Positions 1-14,075 of a stretch of 64,000 bases of DNA are shown here, one piece after another. Every line of letters begins with the position of its first letter. Position 1 is the stretch's first letter. The notes under the pieces are model-generated. The model was given only the letters and a program-made list of their open reading frames with translations, was not told the origin of the DNA and did no database searches. This DNA comes from Baylisascaris procyonis (taxonomy: Eukaryota > Nematoda > Chromadorea > Rhabditida > Ascarididae). The stretch lies in contig JAZARR010000146.1 in NCBI GenBank assembly GCA_037389465.1, forward strand, positions 620,001 to 684,000, read 5' to 3'. The position numbers and the translations under genes were made by a program.

Positions 1-257
1 ACAGTGGTCGAGTTCACAAAATGAGTGAAATATTTGCACAAACGTTTGTTCATAACATGCCATGTTTTGCTATTCGACATGCCCAATGTGTAGAGTTTAC
101 TTGAAATATTTCGTTCAATTTTCTAAATGTTTAGGTTCGATTGCGCAAAAATTTGAAATTTTTAAATCAACTTTCAATAATGAGGTGTCGAACGTTCGAC
201 AGACAAGCGAACATAAAGCGAAGATTGATGAAAAATGATTATTGATGAGGAACTCAC

Positions 258-363
258 ATGGGTTTACAGTAATCTCCGCCAGGTGCGGTGATCACCTTGC
301 AAAGCTTATCGGCCTTGGCACCTGCTTTATCTGTGGAGAAATAAAAATAGAGACCTCCACTTC
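258..363 (-). CDS. internal exon of an unknown protein, partial gene
   Basis: Unrecognised. The minus strand has acceptor TTATTGCAG and donor GTGAGT, both good, around 34 open codons with phase 1 in and phase 2 out. The peptide starts SGGLYFYFSTDKAGAKADKL and ends CKVITAPGGDYCKP. The first part is aromatic and could end a membrane span; the rest is soluble with two cysteines. The next exon would lie left of 258, probably off the window, and no upstream exon could be paired. If the acceptor were not used, the frame upstream would extend a hydrophobic stretch. It could be a chance splice pair. Confidence 0.35.
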
Positions 364-2552
364 CTGCAATAAATGCTATGATACTAGTCGCTCCTCGTCA
401 GCCTTAGCCAGTGTTGTAGACTCCGAATAATTTTTTATGACTGGCGGGCTGTCAATTCAAGAGAAACGGTCAGAAGGACACTGGAACGAGAATTTCTTCG
501 AGTGGCATCCATCCAGTCGTTTTTTAGATGTTGCTTTTAGATGATGTTAGGCGGCATGTTGTCTAAGGAGAGAGTATGTCAGTGTTAAAAATATCTCAGA
601 GCTCACAGGTCGGTCGGGTCGACTGAAATTTCCATCACGCTGCAGTTTCTACTTTTTGCTCGGTGATGAAGTTGTAGACGATAATGGGAAGGCAGTTTTG
701 GCAACGTGCTACAGTTTACACGGGTGAATTATCCTGGCATGATCAAAATGCACAGTCCGCATACCTAGTGTGTCGTGACTAATATACGGAATATCCCTGG
801 AGAACATTAATAGATGTAGCTATTGCTGTTCTAAATAGTGAAGAGGAATGTTTTGAACTGCACCCTTACCGGCACTGGCTCGTTGATTCCAGTTGGCTAT
901 CAGCAATGCAGTCTCGTTTGCAAGCCAAACTTCTCCTCCAAACTGATGTAAATCATTGTGTAGATTGCCCACTTTGACACCATAGTAAGCTTTGCCATAA
1001 ATGCTCGCTGAATGACATAACGAATTAAATTATACTCAAACTTCTATAAGAAATTAGAATCGTTCTCGTGCATTTTCACAGCTTTTACAGAAGCATATTG
1101 CCATATCCACCTATATTTGTGCTCCATTAATACTGAAATGTTTTTCGAATAAAATCCCTTTCACTTCTTCGTTATGAGATCTAATTTCTGTAGTCATAAG
1201 TTTATTGACTACACACGTTAAAGCTTATGACAAAGTAGAAGATATAAAAAGTATAAAAGTGGGCAATATAAGTAGGTCATTCGAAAGTTTCAGCTAGACG
1301 CTGCATAGAAGCATCTCCATCGTTTTGAAGCAATTCGTCGTCATTTTTCTTAGGTTTTCGAGAAATGTCAATGTTTTTCGCAACGTTAATAAACAATTCA
1401 CTCCTACGTTCACAATCTACAGCTGACCTGATTGCTGTTTATATATTTATTGCGTCTAGCCTGATTTAGTGAAACAATTTTCTCGACTTGACAAGCGATT
1501 TGTCAATATTGTTGAAGCGAATCTCAGTGCAGCAAGCGCAACGCTGTACTTTAACGGTTAAATCGACAGTAGCGCAGCATGTATGCCGGGGTGGCAATAA
1601 AACGTATAGATACATAAATATGCATTGCATATATTAGACCTATGGCATTTTGCTCATCACCTCTTTACAATTATAGTACTACAATGGCAATAACTCGAAT
1701 AGAGGTTTCGATCATTAATTCCAGCTATAAAGAAGGTACTGATATGAAAAGAGTTAGCAAAACGATCATTACGATTAGGAAGAGGCTTATGAGTTTGATA
1801 TGAAAAGCAGCAAAATGAAGGTAAGGTATTTTAAGTGGCAAATATGTGAATAAGTTTGAAAAAAACTTACGTATTAGTGCGGTAACAACAAGCAATAACG
1901 GTATCATTTAGCCAATAATTCCCTGAAAAATTTCTACACCTTGAATGTTTGTCTCACTATGTCATTGATCAGTAGGAAGCGTTCTTTACTACTAGTTTAC
2001 GATTCAGTGACAGTCAACTTCGTTGAAATATCACGACAAATAGTTAAAGTAAGAGATAACAGTTCAGAAGTCTTAAGAGTTCAGCAAGCATAGCACTGCA
2101 TAGGATGTTGCATTTTCTATCTTCTTTGAGATCACTCTCATATATGAACCTCAAGTGACAAGAAAGTAATAGCAGCGTAGAGGTGAATTGCAATCAATGT
2201 TTGCAATACATATTCGAGATGCGAGGCTATATACGCAATGCTTTTTGCAAATTTGAGGAAGCGAATATTGAGTCATGCGAAATGACTTCGAACTTGAGGT
2301 GTTTTTCATAATTGTTCAAATCTCTTGAATATATTAATTGAGTTTCTAAGGCTGTCAGAGTAAAAAGATTGTCCAAAGTGATCAGGATGCACATGAATGC
2401 TTTCACATATTTTCTGACCACTTGAATTCTATAAAAACTCCGCTATTTCTTAAGGGATTGCTGCAAAAATGATTCTTCCTGAAGAGAAAACATTGTGAAG
2501 AAAACAGTAAAAATGCATCGAAGAGCTGAAAAAATTATAGAAATAATAAAGT
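364..2552. other. no gene recognised
   Basis: AT-rich sequence with short open frames only. I see no conserved motif, repeat family member or RNA gene. Confidence 0.4.
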
Positions 2553-2860
2553 TTACAAAAGTAAAATATAGAGGAGGAAGAAAGTACAGCGGATATGAGA
2601 GGCACATGATGAAACAAAAACGGTGAACTGCTGGAAACGAATACAAAGGTGCCCACTCCGCCAACCGCCGGCTACGCAGTAGACGTTGTGACCGATGAAG
2701 ATGAACTCCTTTGTTAACGCTCTAAATATGCCATCGACCGATTGGCAGATCGCATTGTTTCCTGGAGAAGTACACACAATTTGGGTGTTGACTTTTTTAG
2801 ACGTCACATTTAAGACATCCCCTTTGCGGAGACGATCTCTTTCGTTGCTTTATGGCTTGC
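2553..2860 (-). CDS. possible coding exon, unknown product
   Basis: A minus-strand frame of about 100 codons lies in a small island of higher GC (2640-2830) inside AT-rich DNA. It contains VLNVTSKKVNTQIVCTSPGN and HNVYCVAGGWRSGHL and becomes cysteine- and hydrophobic-rich at its end. The product is unrecognised, the splice sites are not clear, and another minus frame overlaps its last third. The raised GC and mixed amino-acid composition are the only support. Confidence 0.2.
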
Positions 2861-5844
2861 GTTTGATTTTTCTTCTAAAGTTGTTGTTATTCCGCCTGAT
2901 TAAATGGCAATTCATCCGTTCTTAATGATCTTGTTGAAATGCTAATCTTCTTGAGAATTCGCTAATGCGCACTTCGTTATTTTACTTTGTCGTTTACTGT
3001 GCACACTTTCGAGAGATTTTTTTCGGCACTTCCATATGTACTATGTGGACAGTTCGATGATCGAAAATTTGATGAAACAAGAAAACTCTATATCCCTCTT
3101 GGCGGAATGCTTGTGTAGTTTTTTTTCGGTTTTTTTTGATAGATTTTTCGGCACCATACAAATTTCGGTTTTTGATAGATCTAAGGAATAAAATTGCACC
3201 TAAAGCGAGCAATAACATTATTAAGCCCAGGTATGAGCACAAATTTAAGCCTAATTACTACTCGGTAACTACCGCTTCTCCCAGTAGGAGCTAACTGTGC
3301 ATACGTTTCACGTTTCCGTAGCTTTGGTGTAAACTCAAGCCTCATGGAAAAATTGGCTTGCGCTCAGGCTTGGATTTAGCCTTGAGTGTTCGAACCCATG
3401 TCTGTATACTCAGCTCCAAACAGCCAAAATTTAGAGCATGTGAGCAAACGTGTAGTAACGGAATAGCTAGAAAGCAATCTAATTCTAAACGACTGTTAAG
3501 AATGTGCTGGGACGTGCAATTGTTTCAGATACTACATTTACTGGTCGATCAATCGACCATAAACGATCAAGAAGTAAACGTATCGCTACCTTTGCCTACA
3601 AAATTGTCATAATAAACGAAATAACCGAAGTTTTCACTTTTTTTTTACATGCTAGTCATCGTATATCTTCTCAAATAAACCGTTGCACTTCAAAGTTTGC
3701 AACTGAAACATCGCAGAAATTTGGATGCCTCACATTCAGCGCTTATATTCGACTATGAAAAGTCGAGTGTGCACGACCAATCGAGCAGTAAAGGATGCCA
3801 TTCTAGACAAACTTCTTTGGGGATGTGCTGCTTTTTTTTTCAACATTGTTTTTATTAGAACAACTTCTCTCTGCAATAATTCTACATCATCGTACAACAG
3901 AAGTTTTTCATATTCACTATTCATGTAGTGTGTTTATCCTTTGTTATCTAAAGCAAGCAATTGAGTTCCCATATGGACGGTTGTGTTTATTTCTTTTTTT
4001 TTTTGAAGCAGTCCTAAATGTCTTTCCGCTTCCGCTCTAAGAAACACTATGCTCGATCGCTTAGCTCATTCTTCCTTATGCAGAACACTCGTTGAACCAA
4101 TGAAAGTCAAGGTATAAAATCAGCACCAACCATAATGATAGTAAATGAATTTTTAAATCCGAAGAGTTGAAAAAATTTGGACGAAGAATCTATCGCTAGT
4201 CGCTTATGAAAAAAAAAAAAAAGCGCCCACTTTATACGCTAGCGCTTGAATACCTAGTTGCTGTTTATTTTTCATTATGATGCATCGCAATAAAAAAATT
4301 CAACTTTCTCACTATTGCTGCAATTTTTACATCGTAATCAGAATATTGTTTTGCAAAAAAAAAACAAAAAAAAAAAGAAAAGAAAAGAAACAAAGATAAA
4401 TTTGAACTATCGAAAGCATTTCTAACTAATATGAGAGAGTATAAAGTATGTGAAAGAAACTTCATTATGTGAATGAAAGCATCATTTATCGAAGCAATGT
4501 GCACCAGCAATAATTCACCACCATCAATATAAAAAAAACAAAAAAACATCGATTTGCAGCACTCTCGAAACATACAATAATATCACAATGAATTATTGAG
4601 CATAATTTAATGCTGTTTCAATCAGCGGAATAGAAAAAAAAAAAAATATGGAAGACGCGTCATATATTAACCTGAAGAGTTTACCGAGGCGTATTCGTAT
4701 AAATTGTTGCAAAACTGCACATGCGAATATTTTCAAATGTAATTTTCGAGGAGAAAAACATAGTCAGTCTTCAGATGCAATAAGTTGGGTTGATTAAATA
4801 TCGAAAATTCTGAAGTCCCAATGAATTTTCACTCTCAAGAAGAGAAGAAAACAATTCAAAATGCAAAATGTCGTTAAACTTAAAAACGAAAACATTGACT
4901 CTAGTAGATGTAATCAGTGAGAGTTCAGAAGTGACAATTGCGCAGATTAAATGGATCATCGAAATGATGCCTCATAAATCGGCGATCACCAATTAAGGCT
5001 CGAGCTATTCGATCGTTAAACGACTCGTGCAATGGCGTATGAAAGAGTACTCACGACGCGTCTGAAATGCATCCTCAAAGCTTTAAAACATCAAAGCAAA
5101 CAATCGTAGTCTTTTAACGTATATTCATAAAGTTGTTTTATTCAAGTTTTGAGCGGTTCAGAAGTTCAACTCAAAGGGAGATAACGAATTAGTTATGACC
5201 GTTAGCAAGGAATCTATGATCGATCAATAAATACGGAGTAAATACGGATTACGTGGGTAAAAATATGGGTAAATACGGACTACTCAAAAAAAGACTGCTG
5301 TAATATCAAAAGATCTTAGAGTGAAGGAGGTGGTAAGGTATAGCGCAATCGACCTTCGATCATTTCCTCCAGTCGAGGCCAAGAAACGTTTGAAGGAACT
5401 TTTATTTGGACGTTTTAAAACTTAGACGGGGCTTGATACATTCCATCATTCATTTACACAAGGCAAGCTTTGTTGTTAGCTTGATGTGGGCATCTGCCTG
5501 AGCTTAACCTAGCTTCCATACTGAAACCGAACGATCCTTAGAATACTGGGATTGAAAAAAGGGAAACGGCAACTCAAAAATAAATGTAGATAACTGAAGC
5601 AGATGTAGAACAACACGCTTATTTAGCCTTAAAATTGCTTATCAATGCATTCACTCAATCTGTAAGTGGAAAATATGAAAAACGAAACTACCTTCCAAAA
5701 TACCCGTTTGTGAAACACGAAGGAAACCAGAGAATTGAATGGTCGCTGAAGAATTGTCGAATGTGAGATAAGGGAGAGCTCCGGCAAGCGAATTTCCATT
5801 ATTGCAGGTGGAGTAGTGCATGTGAAGGCAGTTGCGATGTGAGC
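2861..5844. other. no gene recognised
   Basis: Contains poly(A)/poly(T) tracts at 4209-4222, 4356-4382 and 4633-4648, and short open frames of biased K/N/I/F composition. A degenerate direct repeat around AAATACGGA lies at 5230-5280. Confidence 0.4.
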
Positions 5845-6706
5845 TCAACAAAGGTGACAATAGTAATTGAAGGCAACGACAACCACAGTGGCAGTTCCAA
5901 CGGCGAGCGGCACCCCTACTAGTAGAATAGTCAAGAACGACGTCCGGGTCGAGAGTGGGGCGTCCGGCTCTGGATATGAAGGATTTGTATCAATGCTGAA
6001 ATAAACCAATATAAATCCAAACTGAACTACCATGGAACCGAAATCGAACAGGTAAAGCCTTCCTTCTTGACCTTTCAAGGTCAGCCCCACTTAGTTTAAT
6101 GAAAGTGTGCCTGAAGATACTATAATAAGGGGAAAAAAAAGAAAATCATAATTCCATCGCAATAATGCTTTGTGTTACATAAATTATAGCCTCAAACACA
6201 AGGGAGGGTGGTGGGAGTGTAAAACTTCGATGCATCGAAGTCATTATTTGTATGTTTCGTGGGAAATTTTAGGTTATTTAATTGTCGACATCGAATGTTT
6301 GCAATATGCGTCATTTTTTCTAAAATCCTTCCCTCCACTACTGTCGTAGCAACCTCTGATCGAAATGAAAGATTGTTGTTGGTATAATCCTCTCAAAGCA
6401 GCAATACCATAAACGATTACGCGGCACTACTTTTAAAACTTGTTTATTTTGATTTCCCTTGAATATGGATTCAACTTAAACCACAATAGCCTTAAAAACT
6501 TTATCATATTCATAATCGCAACATTTTCATATCAATCTGAAGTTCGCAATTATTTTTAGATCACGTTTCTTATATTTTGAAATACTGATCAAATCGCTTT
6601 GTGAACATTTCATTGGACAATGATAGTGAGAGTGATTCACCTGTCAACTCTGTTGAAAACAAGGGAATCGCCATCGGGAGGCTCGGCATCTTTACGAGTA
6701 TTACTC
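5845..6706 (-). CDS. C-terminal exons of an unknown single-pass membrane protein
   Basis: Unrecognised. Two minus-strand exons are proposed: 6706-6641 (acceptor TTACCTCAG, donor GTGAATC) and 5995-5845 (acceptor TTTATTTCAG, stop TGA). Their phases match: AG plus C makes serine. The first encodes SNTRKDAEPPDGDSLVFNRV, a polar acidic stretch. The second gives DTNPSYPEPDAPLSTRTS, a hydrophobic span of about 24 residues (FLTILLVGVPLAVGTATVVV), and a tail of about 8 residues with two cysteines. This looks like the juxtamembrane end of a type I membrane protein. Upstream exons beyond 6706 were not found. A competing frame is open across 5651-5860, and the plus strand of the first exon is also open, so the call is tentative. 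Confidence 0.4.
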
Positions 6707-9700
6707 CTGAGGTAAGAAAACGTATTGCAGAGAGGCTTATCGCATGCACACAAATCTAGCCACCTGAAATTTTAAAGAAAAATAACATATTGATTTCGAT
6801 AAAAATTTAGAGTAAACAAGAGGTGATCGTTTAAAGAGATAGTACAAAACTGCAAAGAACTGAATAAATGATATGAAGTTGCAGCAGTTTTTTTTTTTTT
6901 TTTTTTGAAAATGCTTCCTTAAAGAAGAAATTTGTAGGTAATTATACCATATTATCGTTCGTTCTTTCATCACTTAGAAGCAAACGATGTTTTATTCTGT
7001 CGAAGACAAAAGAAAATAAATAAAAGAAAAATTATTGACGATGATGTGATCAATAAACAGCAAAATGAAAATTCAGTGGATAAGCGAAACATTAGAATCT
7101 CTTTCAACGAATACAAACAAAAACGCAATACTAATTCATCGTTGTTTTTCCGATGTTCCGTGCAATGGGTTCTATTAGTAACTAGCATTCTTTCGCGCTT
7201 TTCATTGTTGTGAAAATTTCCAAGCTCAAATTTTGAAAGAATTGCAAAAGTTTTTAAGAAGAGGTGACATCGATAGAAACGTTTTACAATTTAATCAACT
7301 AAATCAAATCTTGCAAATATGCGTCTTCGATGCAAACGATTTGTTGCGAAAATCTTCATGCCTAAAGCCACATTTAATTCATCATCTGAGCATCACAGAA
7401 AAAATTTTACTCACAATTTTTTATGACACGTTACGTAATCATTATTCATCTAAAAAACGAAAGTGTGGAACGAAATTGGTCTTCGAACGCATAAAAAATC
7501 GGATACAGGCTACACCCTTTAGACTTCATTATCAAAGCTTTTGAAACTCAACAGTTGAAATCATCGGATATGCAGATAAACAAACATACAAATAAACTAG
7601 CAACAAACAGATGAAATGCTCACATAGCAAACATGAGCAGAAAGTGTGAATTTATCTCAAATGGATTTAATATACCTTTAAAGGTTGCCACAAGAAGTTT
7701 AATCAACCACTGCTAAGATGTAAGCATTTGCGATGTGCTAGCTGCGCTGTTAGGCTGTAATCGGACAGCTGGGATGAATTAGGAATGGAAAATCAAACCC
7801 TATCAAGCTTTGCATTGCACCTATAAATCTTTCTTAATCTCGCTGAAAGGAGGCATAATCGTCGTGTCGATCAATGCAATTATTCGGATGGCAACTAAAT
7901 TACTGTGTATGAATTACTGCCATCAGTTGCTCTTTCGTGTTAAGTGGGATAAGTAGCAATCAGAAATGCCCACAGATGGATAAGTTAGATTCTTCGGTAA
8001 TTCTATGATCAGTGGAGGGCAACCTCGCTCATAATTTTCCACAATGAAAGAAATTCTTCGAGTTGTTGGCAGGAATTTTAGAAGGAATTTTTTTTAATTT
8101 TGGGAATTTTACAAATGAAAAATATTTTTAGAAAATCTCGAGTAAAAATCATTTAAAAGTGCACATTTAGGCAAATATAAAAATTGCTGGAAGATTAGCG
8201 TTGAAAACAATGCAAAAAAAGTTTTTTTTTAAGGGCTGAAAGCCCCGAAAGACAATGCAATGCGATGAAAAATGCTTGTTTTTTCATACAGATCTCTTTG
8301 CAAAGTTTTCAAAGTGGTTGCGACCTCCAATCACAAAAAAAAAAAACATTTAATATGCGCCAACACCGATTTTGTTGCATTCACACGAAACAACCACGAC
8401 GTAATCGAATAAAATAGCTCATTAAGAGGTCCTTACCGTAGCTTTAAAACGTTCGACGTGTGCCATGTTGTAAATTATGCCCACTATTTAAAAAAAAAGA
8501 AGAAAAAACAGACATCAGAATGTAACTGAACGGGCGATCAGACCATACGGGCGATCAGACCATTTATCTTTCAACATCGAACATGGCTAACGATTCGGTT
8601 TACTTTAAACGCCTCTAAGCAATGAATGGTGGGCGACTTCAATGTTTCGAATGCTTCATTAAGGAAAATGTGGCCACTCTAAAATGGAAACAGCTGAGCT
8701 ATTTCTCCCGTCGCTGCAAAAACATTCAACTTAATTCGTAGAACGTAATTTGGTTTCCATTTGGTAGTTTTCTCGACCCTTGGGCATTCAACGGCACACA
8801 TCTTTCACGAAGATCGACATGTTGGAAATTTTAGCGCATCAATTGTTCGCTCAATTGTCATTTCTGCATAATCAGAAATAACATCAGCATAATTATTTGA
8901 CAAATGTTTTGGTTTATATGATCTCCTTACGGAATAATTCAATAGTGAAACGAATAAAAAAGATTTAATCATCTGAGTGAGACAATTCACTATCTTTTAT
9001 TGTTCTTCGAATGAATGTCAGCTAAGATAAATGAATAGAATATGACTGATGCAGTGGATGAAACTCCTTTGAAATGATAAATCAAGTAATGGAAATAAAA
9101 ATAAAAATCAGAGTGACAAAAAACATTTTCACAAAAAATTTTGATAAAAGAGGTGATAAAAAAGGAATGCATTCAGGGAATGCCGATGGCACATTCAACA
9201 AAAAGCACTCCTCTGAAAGCAATAAAAGATGACTTCGCCAGAGGCGATTTTCACGACCTTAGCACCCGTATTATGCAATATGCCACACTGATCACTTAGC
9301 CACACCTAAGGTCGGCAGAACCTCAAATATTAGGAAGATGAAGAGGGATGTAAGGAGTGATATGAACCAGTTACGACTTATCTCCTTATAAGTGTGCGAG
9401 TAAATTTTGAAAAAAAAAGGATGAAGGAACTGAAGTAGTGGATTTGTGGATGTGCACTTAAAGTTATAAACAAAAACTTCGTAATTTCGAAGTGACTGAA
9501 GGTTGTTCTGCTATTTAAAGCAGTTAATGTGTAGAAAATCTGAGGCAGATCCAATTATATCATCACAGCATTTCTTTAATTGCTCTATTCGTTTGATAAA
9601 TTCCATATTTATTCTCGGAGTTCTTAGTTCTTTTGAAATGATCGGAAAAAAGTATTTCCCTATGAAGTGCTTCTTACCAATTTCGTTCTTGCGAAATAAA

Positions 9701-12700
9701 AAGCGTTGAGCTTTATTTTAAGATCAGAGTACGCTGCAAGTGTGCCCAGATTCTATGATGGTCGTTGTGCCCACCATAATTAGTTCTTTCAAAGCGATGA
9801 AGGATAAAGTAGAGAGCGCTTGCTCTGAATTTGCCCACTAATTGCCGAGACTAACGAAAGGACAGTGGCGTTAGGCATGTTAACTCACGAATCGCCGGGC
9901 TAAAGTTAAGTGGTTCAATTCAATGTTAGAATGTTATTTATACCGCATAGATTTAGACTGATTACTGATATGGTGGGCCAACGCAGAAGTTAATCGACCG
10001 CTTTTCTAAACAATCACAACGCAATCGAATTGTTTGCATTTATAGAGGCGCCGTGCGCACAATCAGGAAACAAATCCACACAAAGCTTTTTCCAAGATAG
10101 CTAACGCAGATTCATGGTGACTACAAACGTAAGAAAATTCTGAAAAGATAAGCTTGCCTTTAATGCAAGAGAAATTTTATAATGTCGTCTTCCTCCTCCC
10201 AGTCATCAAAACGCTCTTAGCACAACGGCAATATTGCTGGCTAGATGAAGTGATTTGAAACGCGCCTCGACACTCAACAATTCTTAAACTTAACAAAGAA
10301 ATTGTTACGATAGCACGTTTGAGCCTAAGATTTACATCTGCTGCGCGCTCCGATGCTTTTGGATTTTGGGGCAGTGCCACAAACTCTTTCACGTAAAATC
10401 CAGGTCATCACGTAGCTGCTCTATTGTTTCCTCAGTAAATAAAGCGCTAATCGGTACGAATGAAATGAGTAAGAATAACGAAAAAATTTATGGAGATGCC
10501 GTTACGCTATAAGTGGATAGGTAAATACACCATATAAGAAGCGGATTTACGAAGCAAGAATATAGAGTTTTCAAAAAAACGGAAATAATCAAGGAGTGGA
10601 AGCTGTGTAATCAGAATACATATGAACAAGAAAAAAGGCCGAAAAGTATTCGGTAAACCTGTAGCAGTATAGGCAACACACCAGAATTCACTCAGTATTT
10701 TCTCCAACGAAAAAAAAATACTCACAAAAGTATTTTAATGTTTAGTTTTACTATTTAAATAAATAATGAGATGATAGCAAACGATAACGACTACCTAACT
10801 TAGTGAGGAATGACGACTAAAATTGTAATTAGATGGCTCGTTGTTGGAAGCGTTCAAAAATTTTGGCCAAATTATTCGATTATATAGACTTTTGAAAAGG
10901 AATCGTCTTTTTTAATGCTTGCAACGATTGAAATATAATGTAATCAAGATAGCTATCAAAAAAAAAGTAGAAAAACGTTTGGCGCATAATTCACATCCAC
11001 AACAATTGGCAATCCATGGAAAATGCGGCTCATTTCACGCTACTCTATTTATAAGACACAATAGGCAAATGAAGTTAGCTTGCTTCAAATGTGACAAAAT
11101 GGAAGCCGTCAAAGTCACTTCATGTCAAGCACAATTCATCAGAGAATTCCTTCCGGACCAACGGATGTACTCTTCAAAATAATAAAAATAGATAAGAAAA
11201 GAAGCACACAAGTGACATATTCCAAAAGCCCAGTTCATGTAGTTGGCTATCGAGACTTTCCAATAAGCGTGAGATGAAGCACTGAGCCAAGATCCCAGCT
11301 CGATAATCTCCCATCCTCTCTATTCTACCATTCAAAGATTGAGAAGGCATTCTAAACGAATGATTGGATTTTCAATTGAAACCCGTGATCTGATATTTGC
11401 AAAGAACTAAATGAAAGAATGAAAATTTCGTTGAAAATATACGCGACTGGAAAATTTTCTTTTCTTAATTCGACGAAAATCATTTAAAAGTATAAAGAAA
11501 AACATCAGCACTCGATGCCGTCAAAATATAGCGTATTCAATAGCGCCTTTTTGATGAGCAAAACTTTTGCTTGCTTGCTTGCCATTTTTGACATTGAATT
11601 CTCTTCGCATTACAACTAAGGGAAAAACCCCCTCTAATAATGCAGTGGAAATACGACATTCATAAACTTTCTTCCGAATAAAACACATGTAACTTTTTCG
11701 AATATAGAGGAGGACAAGGTTATCCATCTCTGGTCACCATTCATGACCACAAATGAGGTGAAAAAACAAGCATGACATATAAAATCGTTCTTCTTTCGTC
11801 GATAATAACCTCATCACCGACCTTATTATCGGCGAAAAGCAAAAGACCGTATAGGATCTTTGAGTAAGTTTTTGTACTTTGCTTGATGAATAAGGCACCT
11901 CGCCAAGTTGCTACCTCACGCCTTGTTCAACAAAAAATTTTCTTTATGGAATCCTCCCAAGTGCTTTGAACTATGATATGATCAAAAATCATACGAATAC
12001 GCATAGGTAAAACATATTCTTAGTTATTAAAACAAGTTAAAACAGCATTCATTATATGAGGCATATAGGTGACTTTATGAAAATTCTCTGAAGAAAAAAA
12101 ACGTGCTGCATTCGTTAATTCGCTTGTTTAATGTCTGCCGTGATTTTAATTCTAGACCTATTTAGTTGAGGAAGATTGCAATGGATGTGTATTGCGCTAA
12201 AGAACGATTTTTTCTAATTAGAATATTTACACAATTAACCTGGAATCCTCCAGGGCAGATCGATGTCTTTCGTTTCTCTGTTACATTAAAAACGGAACCG
12301 CGATACCCTATGACCTCCTATACATAAACAATAGGTTCATTATAACGTCTTATTCAATAAGGAAGAGTCCCTAAGCTCCATGATTAAGTGCTCTTCACCT
12401 GCTTGCAAAATTTAAGCAGTAAGCAAAGCTCCCTATTGTCAAGGATATTTCATGTCTTATCTTTAAGGAAAATCAGGTGTTACAAAAGCCAATTTGAGTA
12501 TTTCAGCGAAAGCCTCATCAAAGAGAGGATAAAAAATCGGGAAACATGGAAGAAAAGCATCCCCTAGTGATCTCAGTCAATAAGAAGCACTGCTTCATTC
12601 AGTAAATAAAATATTAGATTCTCAAAAAATGAAGAGAAATAAGGGAAAAACAGTATCAAAAGTCAATGAATAAAGAAAAGCAGGATGAAGAGGAAAAGCG

Positions 12701-14075
12701 TGAGTACGGTGGATGAGAGTGGCAGCAATCGCAAAATGCTATTCAACACATACCATCGATAATGCAGGCAACCCAACACTGGTTTGGGTCATACAAGTTT
12801 ATTCCGTAGCCTAATTCCTTTCGCCGTCAAATTTATTTATATGACGCAATCCGTGCAAATTTCACAAAACCCAGTGATGCATCACGTGGAAGAACTTCTG
12901 CCTCACAAAACAGTGCAAAAACTGCTCTCATGTAAAACGGCGGAAATTTGCAAACAAGTTCAAACTATCCAACCACTGATAGTGTTTAGTTTGCACAGTT
13001 GTAGCAAAAGGTTAAAAAAAAAACGCGCAAAACCTCCAAATTCTTTTTTTACTTCCTCAACCAGCTTGATGACGGCTATTCTCTGAACTGCTTGAGTTTT
13101 TCTTTGCGGAGGAGCGAATTCACCTAATTCGTCTTCACTCAAGTACGACTTGCAATACACCGTGCTTCTTTTTTACTAGATCCCAGCCTTGTAGCATTTC
13201 CAAAATGGATGCGTATTTCAAAAAGCCTTATTCAGAGACAAGAGGATTGTGACTTATGGAATTTGATACTTTCAACAACTGGCAAATTATTGAGGAAACT
13301 GAGGGGATGATTTGTCTTTGGGTTTTCTTTCTTTTTTTCCGTTTCTTCTAAAATTCAATGTGCCTTTCAAAGAATTTTATGGTGGGTGTATACTCGAAGT
13401 AAAAAAAAAACTGTGTTTTAAAGAGGCCGCAAGATTTGTTGCCTCCCAAAAGGGACATATATTTTGTGAATATGAGAAAATACTAAATCAAAATCTCTGG
13501 TATTCTTTGCGGGCAGTTCCTAACAAGAATTGCGCCTCAGTGTAGATCTCTTAAAACTTCCCAGGGAAAAACGAAAGACCCCCGAAGACATCGTTTTCCT
13601 TTGAGGGAAGTTGAATAAGGAAGAGGATAAATTTATATGGAATGTTCATTCATACAAATAAACAGCCTATGAGCGCAACCGATAAGTACAGGAGATTCTT
13701 AACTGCGAAAGAACAGCGCGTTCGATGTATAGAAAAAATTATACGATACGATGATAGAAAAGACTCTACGGTAAATTCTAAAAATCCATACATTGTTAAC
13801 ACTCTAAGAGATGTCGATACGGATGAAAGATGCCATATTAGGATATAAAAAAAATTTTATGAAGATCTCTAATAGCAGACGCCTCGTTGTCTCTACTACT
13901 GACGTCACCGACTAAAAATAGGTTTTAGACAAAATTTTTCTCGTCAATCAAGTAAACATGTGAAGGTATACAACACAGTAAAGTTCCTATAAAATTTGTC
14001 GAATGATTAAGCAAGCCAGCAACAATAGGAAGGCAATAAGAGTGACATCTTGACAACAAGAAGAATCGACTGGAC
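6707..14075. other. no gene defended; short open frames and small repeats
   Basis: Contains a 17-base tandem pair (8531-8563), a T18 run near 6889-6906 and many A runs. Plus frame 7233-7544 (103 codons) and minus frame 12960-13160 are open. In the latter, SEDELGEFAPPQRKTQ and KLVEEVKKEFGGFA look protein-like, and an overlapping frame upstream reads EMLQGWDLVKKKHG, which could mean an exon boundary or a frameshift. No family is recognised. Confidence 0.35.
8531..8563. repeat. 17-bp tandem duplication
   Basis: CGGGCGATCAGACCATA at 8531-8547 is followed at once by an identical second unit, less its last base. Confidence 0.95.

Noticed and set aside
5651..5860. Minus-strand frame downstream of the membrane-protein exon, with three asparagine-linked sites
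   Set aside because: It needs a non-ATG start and overlaps the exon whose phase matches its upstream partner. It may be spurious, though it is open well into the exon.
6601..6769. Plus-strand frame with RLGIFTSITPEVRKRIAERL
   Set aside because: There is a stop just upstream, no ATG in frame and no good acceptor. The minus strand has acceptor and donor with a matched partner exon.
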